Program-made: the position numbers and the translations under genes
The notes under the pieces: model-generated
Told to the model about the DNA's origin: nothing
Database searches by the model: none
What the model saw: the letters and a program-made list of their open reading frames with translations, nothing else
Shown: positions 58,425 to 64,000 of the stretch, piece by piece
How the letters are laid out: each line of letters begins with the position of its first letter
Position numbering within the stretch: the first letter of the stretch is position 1
Source of the DNA: Streptomyces sp. McG3
GTDB lineage: Bacteria; Actinomycetota; Actinomycetes; Streptomycetales; Streptomycetaceae
Length of the DNA: 64,000 bases
Direction: 5' to 3'
Assembly: GCF_018619185.1 (NCBI RefSeq)
Contig: NZ_JAAXYC010000004.1
Coordinates: forward strand, 27,948 to 91,947

Positions 58425-59176
58425 AGCATGCGCAAGATCCTGGCCACCGCCACCACGCGCGGCATCGCCGTCCCGGGAGTGATCGTCCCGGCGCGCAGCA
58501 GGTCGCTCGCGGGGCGGAACGGAAGCCAGTCGTGCGCCGCCCGCAGCCAGTCGGGCAGCCTGCTCGCCGGGAAGGTGATCGGCGAGAACAGCATCACGAA
58601 GAACACCAGGATCTGGCTGGCGAGCCGGGCGAGCATGGGCGGCAGCAGCACGGCGAGCGCGTAGCCCACCGAAGTCGCCATCACCGCGGTCAGCACGGAA
58701 GCGGCGATGAGCAGCGGCCAGTTGAAGCTGTAGGTCAGGTCGTAGTGCAGCCAGGCCACGAACACCGAGACGGGGATGCCCGGAAGGGCGACGATCAGCC
58801 ACACCGTCAGGTCGGACAGCAGATGCAGCGGGCGGGGCACCGGCAGCGCCCGCAGGTAGGTGAACGTGCCGCTGGTGCGGGACTGCGCCACCCCCTGCGG
58901 GACCATCACCAGACCGATGACCATCAGCAGCACGGTGGGGGTACCCGTGGACAGGAACAGGGCGGCCGGGGTGTTGATGTCGTCGATGAGGAACCCGAAG
59001 CCGACGATGATGCCCGCCGCGAGCACCGCCTGCACGACGATGATCAGCGGAACCATCGCGCCGATCTGGGCCATGTTCCAGCGCAACAGGGTCAGATAGG
59101 TCGTCACCGGGCCGGTGCGCGGGGGCACGGGACGGGCCGACCGGGTGCGGGGGGCGGTCGTGGTTGCGTCAGGCAT
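58425..59176 (-). pseudogene. ABC-2 permease, C-terminally truncated
   Basis: From ATG 59176 a good permease sequence runs leftward: VPLIIVVQAVLAAGIIVGFGFLI, VLLMVIGLVMVPQGVAQSRTSGTF, LTVWLIVALPGIPVSVFVAWLHY, LTAVMATSVGYALAVLLPP and PASDLLRAGTITPG. After about 58470 the expected last helices are missing, and the frame merely continues open antisense into the WD40 gene as far as 55280. Judged a broken gene. Confidence 0.65.
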
Positions 59177-59358
59177 GGGCGGCATCCTCTGTGGTGGCGG
59201 CCGCGCTCGGAGCGGTGGCGGCGAGGTAGACGTCTTCGAGGGTGGCGGGCGCCGGCGAGTACTCCTCGATCCGGCGCTCCGCGCGGAGCCTCGTGGCCCA
59301 GGCGACGGCGGCCTCGGCGTCGGAGGGGCCGAGCGTCAGCAGCACCCGGCGGGCCATG
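59169..59358 (-). pseudogene. ABC transporter ATPase, C-terminal fragment only
   Basis: MARRVLLTLGPSDAEAAVAW followed by ATRLRAERRIEEYSPAPATLEDVYLAAT and a stop that overlaps the permease start, the usual ATPase-permease junction. All nucleotide-binding motifs are missing: right of 59358 the sequence belongs to a TetR gene in the opposite direction. Confidence 0.65.
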
Positions 59359-59715
59359 CTGGAGTTCATCGCGACCGCGGCCCGGGACGAGAAGCTCATC
59401 GGTCTGCTGCGGGCCCGCGTCGAGGTCTTGCTCAACGCCTACGGGCGGGTCGCCACTTCGGGACGCCCGGAAGGCGAGCACCTGCCCGTCGACGACGTCG
59501 CCCAGCTCATGACCGCATTCGACCAAGGTGTCTCCGTGCTCCAGCTCAGCGGCATCGCCTCCGTGAACGGCGCGCTGATGCGCACCGGCCTGCGCCGCCT
59601 CCTCGACCCGGCGAGCGCCGCCGTCGAACCGTCACCGGCTCGGGGCGGCCACTCCTCCCACAGGGCGGATGTGGAGTGGGTGCGCAGGCTCACCCGGGAC
59701 ACGCCGGACGCCTGA
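59355..59715 (+). pseudogene. TetR-family regulator, C-terminal fragment only
   Basis: LEFIATAARDEKLIGLLRAR, LNAYGRVATSGRPEGEHLPV, DVAQLMTAFDQGVSVLQLSG and ASVNGALMRTGLRRLL form the ligand-domain end of a TetR regulator. The HTH domain is absent; left of 59355 the sequence is the antisense ATPase fragment. The two halves were brought together by a deletion or inversion. Confidence 0.65.
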
Positions 59716-59788
59716 ACCGGCCCGCGTCGGGGAGCTTGCCCGTTGGCCCGCTGGGCGGTTTCCCGGTCGGGACAGGAGGCGGCACGCG

Positions 59789-60088
59789 TCAGCGCCGGGG
59801 CGTCCTCGACCCGGCATCGGCCTTGCCGGCAACGGCCCACCACGACATCAGTCGGGCAGCCATCGCTTCCGGTTCCGATGGCAGAGGGGTAAGACCGAAG
59901 TGATCCTCCAGCTCGTGCCGCAGGAACTCGCCGATCTCCGTCCGGTCGGCACCACCCCGGAGCCGCTGGAGGAGAGGGATGAGCATGCAGTCGTACTCGT
60001 CCTGCACCTCGTCGGCGACGCCGATCGGATCCCACTCGTTGAGCAGGTGCCGCAGGCCGTTCTCGGTGATGCCCGTTGCGGATCGCAT
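59789..60088 (-). CDS. Small conserved acidic protein (DUF1871-like by eye)
   Basis: 99 residues from ATG 60088 (GGAG five bases upstream). LRHLLNEWDPIGVADEVQDEYDCMLIPLLQRL and EIGEFLRHELEDHFGL resemble a family of small bacterial proteins with an NEWDPIGV core, some of which are found as polymorphic-toxin immunity or bystander genes. Family match is from memory and weak. No membrane helix. Codon use fits a real gene. Confidence 0.6.
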   Translation of the reverse strand: MRSATGITENGLRHLLNEWDPIGVADEVQDEYDCMLIPLLQRLRGGADRTEIGEFLRHELEDHFGLTPLPSEPEAMAARLMSWWAVAGKADAGSRTPRR

Positions 60089-60228
60089 CGCTCCAGGGTG
60101 CCACCCGGGAATCACCGTCATCCCGCACCCTCACCTTGATCCAGACGCGCCGCCGCGGGCAGGCGTCGCTCCTCGGAGTCTCGTGGCACTCGCGGCCCGA
60201 ACAGACGGTCCGTACCGGCGCGGAGGCG

Positions 60229-61293
60229 TCACGGCGTGGAGTTGCTGCCTCGGCCGAGGTCCTTGAGGAACTGTCGTTGGTCGTCCAGGAATCCGTCCGC
60301 GAAGAGCGAGCGGGGGGAGAAGAGCGCGGCGAGCGTGGTCTTGAGGTCCGACTGCTCGATGGACTGCTTGAGCAAAGAATGAGTCCCGTCCGGGTAGCGC
60401 CTGACCGTCAAGGCGCCGCCTGCGTTCAGCACCTCGGAGTAGACGCGCTCGGTGTCGGCGGTGTCCACGTTGATGTCACGGCCCCCGAGGGTCAGCAGCA
60501 CCGGAACGCCGAGCAGGGTGCGGAGGTCCTGCGTGGCGTCCGCGGTGTGGTTCCTGGAGATGAAGCCCCAGCGATCGGCGGTCATGCCGTCCGCGTCGCG
60601 GCCCATCTCCTTGACGAATTCCTCGAAGGACGCGTGACGCTCAAGGAGCCGGCGGGTGGCGTCGCTCCTCGCGATCTCGGCCTTCGTGCGGGAGGCCGAT
60701 GCGCCGTCGGCGCGCAGCTCGGCCAGGAGGTTGTAGCGGCCCTGCTGGAGCCAGTTGACCGCGGGCGAGACAGCGATGACGAAGCTTACGGGCGTTTCGG
60801 CGGCGATCTTCGGCAGAACCCAGCCCGCTTGACTGGCGCCCCACAGCCCGATCCGGTCGCCATCGATGTCCGGGCGGGCGCGTGCCCAGGCGATGGCGGC
60901 AACCGCCTCGTCGGCCCGGTCGTCCATGGACTGGTCGAGCCAGTCGCCGGGAGCGCCCGCGACGCCGGGCTTGTCCCAGGACAGGGAGGCGTAGCCCGCC
61001 TTGGCGTTCGCTTCCCACAAGGGTTTGTAGCCGTCGCCGTGGGTGGCGTCGACGGGGCCGTCGCCGTGGACGTACACGATGAGGCCGTGGCGCCCGCGGC
61101 CGTCCGTGGGGGTGGCCAGTACGCCCTTGAGGGTGCTGTTGCCGTGATGGATCGAGACCTGGCGCTCGTCCATTTCATAGGAGTTCTGCCACAGCACCAC
61201 GCCGACGAGACCGGCGGTCACGACCAGGACCGTGGCAAGTGACCACACGGCGATGTGGAGCGCGCGCCGTCGGGGTTGGGGCTTTGGGCGCAT
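60229..61293 (-). CDS. Membrane-anchored alpha/beta hydrolase
   Basis: 354 residues. One N-terminal transmembrane helix (ALHIAVWSLATVLVVTAGLVGVVLW) anchors the enzyme with its catalytic domain outside. LIVYVHGDGPVDATHGDGY, nucleophile elbow GLWGASQAGW (Ser154), LGGRDINVD and the catalytic His in YPDGTHSLLK define an S9-like/dienelactone-type hydrolase. The start ATG 61293 is chosen so that the TM helix is N-terminal; a longer frame to 61761 is antisense to the GNAT gene. It is divergent from the GNAT-PaaX operon across a short AT-rich control region with a 12-bp palindrome, so joint regulation is likely. Confidence 0.85.
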   Translation of the reverse strand: MRPKPQPRRRALHIAVWSLATVLVVTAGLVGVVLWQNSYEMDERQVSIHHGNSTLKGVLATPTDGRGRHGLIVYVHGDGPVDATHGDGYKPLWEANAKAGYASLSWDKPGVAGAPGDWLDQSMDDRADEAVAAIAWARARPDIDGDRIGLWGASQAGWVLPKIAAETPVSFVIAVSPAVNWLQQGRYNLLAELRADGASASRTKAEIARSDATRRLLERHASFEEFVKEMGRDADGMTADRWGFISRNHTADATQDLRTLLGVPVLLTLGGRDINVDTADTERVYSEVLNAGGALTVRRYPDGTHSLLKQSIEQSDLKTTLAALFSPRSLFADGFLDDQRQFLKDLGRGSNSTP

Positions 61294-61343
61294 GGGATCT
61301 GACCACCTCTGTTGGGGCCTACGAGTGAAAAGTATCGCAGACT

Positions 61344-61355
61344 CTACGATCGTAG
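61344..61355. promoter_or_regulatory. 12-bp palindrome in the divergent control region
   Basis: CTACGATCGTAG, a perfect dyad in the AT-rich gap between the leftward hydrolase and the rightward GNAT gene. The surrounding sequence (GTATCGCAGACT, GATAGTTTTAAG) looks like overlapping promoter boxes. Candidate binding site for the PaaX-like regulator encoded downstream. Confidence 0.5.
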
Positions 61356-61404
61356 TGAAGGTGATAGTTTTAAGTTGGGTCGCAACGGGACAAGGAGGCA
61401 GGGC

Positions 61405-62040
61405 ATGGGACTGGACGCTGCTGGTGCGGACAGGGAACCGGTCACCGTCCGGCGGGGTGTTCCGGCCGGAGCCGAGCGGCGGGCGGCCGAGCTGTACTGG
61501 GACGCCTTCGGCCGCAAACTCGGTCCTGCCCTGAACCCGCCGGACAAGGCGGTGCCCTTCCTCGCCGCCCACCTGAACGCTGATCGCGCGGTGTGCGCGC
61601 TCCTCGACGGGCAGCTCGTCGGCCTCGCCGGCTACCAACTCGGCGGTCCCGCTCGCACGGGGGCATCGGCCTCCGCCGTGCTCCGCGCGTACGGACGCCT
61701 GAGAGGGCTGCACCGACTCCTGCTTCTCGCTCTTTTCGAACGCCGCCCGGCCCCCGGGCAACTCGTCATGGACGGCATCGCCGTGGATCCGGGCATCCGG
61801 GGCCGCGGTGTCGGAAGCCTGCTCATCGAGGAAGTGGCGGCCATCGCGATGGAGCAGGAATGCCGGGAGGTCAGACTGGATGTGATCGACACCAATCCGC
61901 GGGCCAGGGCCCTGTACGAGCGGCGCGGCTTCACGGCCGTGCGGACCGAGCGCACGCCCTGTCTGCGCGGGCCGCTGGGGTTCGGCGCGGTGACCACCAT
62001 GCGTCGCGCCGTCGGAACGAAAGGAGCGAGAGAACTGTGA
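61405..62040 (+). CDS. GNAT-family N-acetyltransferase
   Basis: 211 residues. The acetyl-CoA loop region IAVDPGIRGRGVGSLLIEEV and the C-terminal IDTNPRARALYERRGFTAV are textbook GNAT. An N-terminal about 100 residues (AAELYWDAFGRKLGPALNPP, then KAVPFLAAHL) should select the substrate, which is unknown. AGGAGG precedes the ATG. The stop overlaps the next start (GTGA), so acetyltransferase and regulator are made together, typical of a self-regulated resistance or detoxification unit. Confidence 0.9.
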   Translation: MGLDAAGADREPVTVRRGVPAGAERRAAELYWDAFGRKLGPALNPPDKAVPFLAAHLNADRAVCALLDGQLVGLAGYQLGGPARTGASASAVLRAYGRLRGLHRLLLLALFERRPAPGQLVMDGIAVDPGIRGRGVGSLLIEEVAAIAMEQECREVRLDVIDTNPRARALYERRGFTAVRTERTPCLRGPLGFGAVTTMRRAVGTKGAREL

Positions 62041-62921
62041 GCGCCGAGACGGACCACGTCGAGGTCCCTACCCGCATGCTCGTCCACGCGCTGATCGGCG
62101 AGGACGGCACGGTTGGCGCGGACGAGCTGTACACCGTCGCCAACACCCTGGGGATGAGTGACCAGCAGGTGCGGCTCTGCATCAAACGCCTGGTGGCCGA
62201 AGGCCGGTTCACGCACGAGGGCCGAGGCCGCAAGGCGCAGCTGCACGCGACCGCGGACACCACGCGTGCTCTCGCCCCCAACGCGGACTTCCTCCGCCAC
62301 GCCTTCCAGCAGGACGCCGGGCTCGCACCCTGGGACGGTGTCTGGCACCTGGCCGCCTTCGCGGTGCCCGAGTCGGCGCGTACGGCCCGGGACTCCCTGC
62401 GCGAGACGCTCGTCCACCTCGGCGGCGCCCCGCTCCAGGGCGGACTGTACGTCTGTGCCAACGCCTGGGAACCGTATGTCGAAGAAGCGGCCCACCGCCT
62501 CGGTGCCCATGATGCGCTCACCCTGCTCACCGCGACGGACCTGCGCAGGGGCGTGGCCCAAGACCCTGCCGAGCTCGCCCGCCGACTGTGGCCCCTGCAG
62601 GAGATCGCCGACCGCTACCACCGCCTCGGCCGCATCGCGCAGCCCCGCCTCGCTCGGCTCACCGGCCCTGCCGGACTCTCTCCGTCGGCACTCCTCACCA
62701 TCGCGGTCGAGCTGGCCGCCGAACTCACCCGCGCCATAGAACCCGACCCACTCCTGCCGCCTCAGCTCCTGCCCCACCCCTGGCCCGGCACGCAGGCCCG
62801 GAAGCTCGTCGCCCGGTGCTGGGCGGCCCTGCACGAACGAGAGCACGGAGAAACCCGTCCCGCCCTCTTCCGCCTCTACGCCGACATCACCCGGGAAGCA
62901 GCAGACCGGGCCACGCCCTGA
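62037..62921 (+). CDS. PaaX-family transcriptional regulator
   Basis: 294 residues from GTG 62037 (AAGGAG about ten bases upstream). N-terminal winged helix (PTRMLVHALIGEDGTVGADELYTVANTLGMSDQQVRLCIKRL), then WDGVWHLAAFAVPE, LGGAPLQGGLYVCANAWE and a C-terminal helical domain with WPLQEIADRYHRL, as in phenylacetate repressors and relatives. No paa catabolic genes lie nearby, so it probably controls the adjacent GNAT and hydrolase genes instead. Overlap with the GNAT stop implies co-translation. Confidence 0.85.
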   Translation: MSAETDHVEVPTRMLVHALIGEDGTVGADELYTVANTLGMSDQQVRLCIKRLVAEGRFTHEGRGRKAQLHATADTTRALAPNADFLRHAFQQDAGLAPWDGVWHLAAFAVPESARTARDSLRETLVHLGGAPLQGGLYVCANAWEPYVEEAAHRLGAHDALTLLTATDLRRGVAQDPAELARRLWPLQEIADRYHRLGRIAQPRLARLTGPAGLSPSALLTIAVELAAELTRAIEPDPLLPPQLLPHPWPGTQARKLVARCWAALHEREHGETRPALFRLYADITREAADRATP

Positions 62922-62949
62922 AGACGGAGCGCGGCGCAGGCCGGGTCTG

Positions 62950-63175
62950 CCGGGCGAAGACGCCGACCCTTGCGCAGGCCGGTGGCGTGGGCGTTTCCGC
63001 TGCGGTCCTCGACCCGGTCCCGCAGCCGGTGACGGAGCTCGAGCTCGGCGATCGGCCGATCCGGGGTGGGGGTGGCGAAGCTCGTCAGCCGCATGCCATC
63101 CGCATCGGCGAGCCGCAACCGGACCCGGAATGCGGGCGTTCCTTCCGAACGATCAGCCGCATGCCCTCGGGGCAG
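62950..63175 (-). mobile_element. IS1380-type transposase remnant
   Basis: On the minus strand MRLIVRKERPH (from about 63170) is followed, after a frameshift, by RLRLADADGMRLTSFATPTP and then DRPIAELELRHRLRDRVEDR, which matches the conserved region of IS1380-family transposases (ELRHRxRARxEDRIR). Both ends are missing. Confidence 0.7.
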
Positions 63176-63441
63176 CCGCCCACTACATCCTTGTCGGCGT
63201 CCGTCTGCTCCGTCTCGACTCAGTGGCCGGCGAGAGGGGATTCCTCGATCCCGGGCAGGAGGACAGCCAGTGCCTGTTCCGCCTGTTCGTAGACGGCTTC
63301 CACGTCGTCGAAGCGGCCCGACGCGACAACTGGGGCCGGTACTGGCACCTCCACCCGTTCACCGAACAGGAGCTGCGCGACCACGTGGCCCGGGACGGGC
63401 TCTTCCCCGACGAGCACGCCCGGGCCCTGCTCGACACCTGA
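63130..63441 (+). CDS. Hypothetical protein, probably a truncated 3' fragment
   Basis: The frame gives 103 residues, but the first about 15 are antisense to the IS1380 scar, so the native start is lost or lies further in. The rest (RGFLDPGQEDSQCLFRLFVDGFHVVEAA, NWGRYWHLHPFTEQELRDH, LFPDEHARALLDT) reads like genuine coding sequence of unknown family. Confidence 0.4.
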   Translation: MRAFLPNDQPHALGAAAHYILVGVRLLRLDSVAGERGFLDPGQEDSQCLFRLFVDGFHVVEAARRDNWGRYWHLHPFTEQELRDHVARDGLFPDEHARALLDT

Positions 63442-63467
63442 TGACAGGGCTGCCGGCCCGCCCGGGT

Positions 63468-63998
63468 CTAGACCCGGGCGAGGCGGGAGAAGAGCCCCCT
63501 GTGCGCCCAGCCCGTGCGGCGTAGTCCTGTCCAGACGCAGCCGGCGGCGATACAGACGGCGAGTGCGGTCGCACCGACCGCGGACGGAAGCGCGGCCATC
63601 AGGGCGACGCCCATCAACACGACGACGAACCCGTCGAACTGCCAGGCGAGGACACGCAGCCCGGAGAGGTCGCCGAACGGCGTGATGACGGGAAGGAGCA
63701 GTTCGAGCGGAAGATCCAGTTTCATCTCGCGCAGGAACCTGGCGCCCAGCGCCATGACCACCGATCCGGCGACGAGAAGGGCCGTGTCACCCAGATGCCC
63801 GCTGTGGTGGTCCCACCGGGCGACGACGGCGAAGCCACCCCCCAGGAGAGCACCGATCGTCACCGCGACGACGGGCCAGGTCAGCGTGCGGGCCAGGGTT
63901 CCACCCCATCGCTCGCCGAACAGCGGCGCCAGGGTCAGCTCATCCCGCAGTCCGCGCCATGTCTCGCCCACCCACCCCGATCCCAGGTACACACCCAC
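63468..63998 (-). CDS. Integral membrane protein, possibly extending past the window edge
   Basis: 176 residues from a GTG at 63998, only two bases from the window end, so the true start may lie outside. Four to five hydrophobic helices: LTWPVVAVTIGALLGGGFAVVA, TALLVAGSVVMALGARF, QFDGFVVVLMGVALMAALPSAV and ATALAVCIAAGCVWTGL. No recognised family signature. Confidence 0.65.
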   Translation of the reverse strand: MGVYLGSGWVGETWRGLRDELTLAPLFGERWGGTLARTLTWPVVAVTIGALLGGGFAVVARWDHHSGHLGDTALLVAGSVVMALGARFLREMKLDLPLELLLPVITPFGDLSGLRVLAWQFDGFVVVLMGVALMAALPSAVGATALAVCIAAGCVWTGLRRTGWAHRGLFSRLARV

Positions 63999-64000
63999 CG

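Noticed and set aside
1..64000. CRISPR arrays, rRNA and tRNA genes
   Set aside because: No regularly spaced short repeats and no cloverleaf or rRNA sequence were seen on either strand.

Overview
The window looks like a Streptomyces chromosome segment. GC is high, third codon positions are strongly G/C, GTG starts and GTGA/ATGA overlaps are common, TTA codons are rare, and the protein families are typical of Streptomyces. The right two thirds is full of broken genes and insertion-sequence scars, as expected of a chromosomal arm. I see no rRNA, tRNA or CRISPR array.

Region 1 (1-25439) is the downstream end of a trans-acyltransferase polyketide cluster. Two large AT-less modular synthases (the first cut by the window edge) read KR-ACP / KS-MT-ACP / KS then KR-ACP / KS-DH-KR-MT-ACP / KS0-ACP / KS-ACP-TE0-TE. 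They are followed by a standalone luciferase-like monooxygenase and a SAM methyltransferase. Convergent to these, behind a strong bidirectional hairpin, lie a type II thioesterase, a KAS III-like acyltransferase or ketosynthase, and a YczE-type membrane protein. The last PKS carries one ketosynthase lacking the first catalytic His, and two tandem thioesterase folds of which the first lacks the catalytic Ser.

Region 2 (25440-31200) holds small regulators: a MerR regulator with a MerR-type promoter in front of an apparently leaderless small gene, a decayed HTH regulator, and a PadR-DUF1048-DUF1048 operon under two palindromes, followed by a DrrAB-like drug exporter.

Region 3 (31229-38022) is a compositionally distinct module (PIN protein, large SF1 helicase with a C-terminal nuclease domain, Abi-like protein) bounded by an exact 25-bp direct repeat. 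It is a candidate mobile antiphage module. A 190-bp decayed copy of the Abi gene end lies at 45.4 kb.

Region 4 (38.5-45.3 kb) carries secreted glycan-related proteins: a DUF1996 protein, a discoidin/beta-helix protein and a discoidin/TIM-barrel glycosidase. Two identical 18-bp LacI-type operators sit at +1 of the first two promoters.

Region 5 (45.3-52.7 kb) is scar tissue (ISAzo13, serine recombinase, IS30 and IS5 remnants). Between the scars are small hypothetical genes, a LasA-like M23 peptidase with an in-frame stop near its end, and an MFS transporter.

Region 6 (52.8-58.4 kb) is a translationally coupled pair: an alpha/beta hydrolase and a caspase-STAND NTPase-WD40 protein, the architecture of regulated conflict or cell-death systems. 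Region 7 (58.4-64 kb) has a rearranged ABC transporter/TetR junction, a small conserved protein, a membrane-anchored hydrolase divergent from a GNAT-PaaX operon, an IS1380 scar and a membrane protein at the edge.
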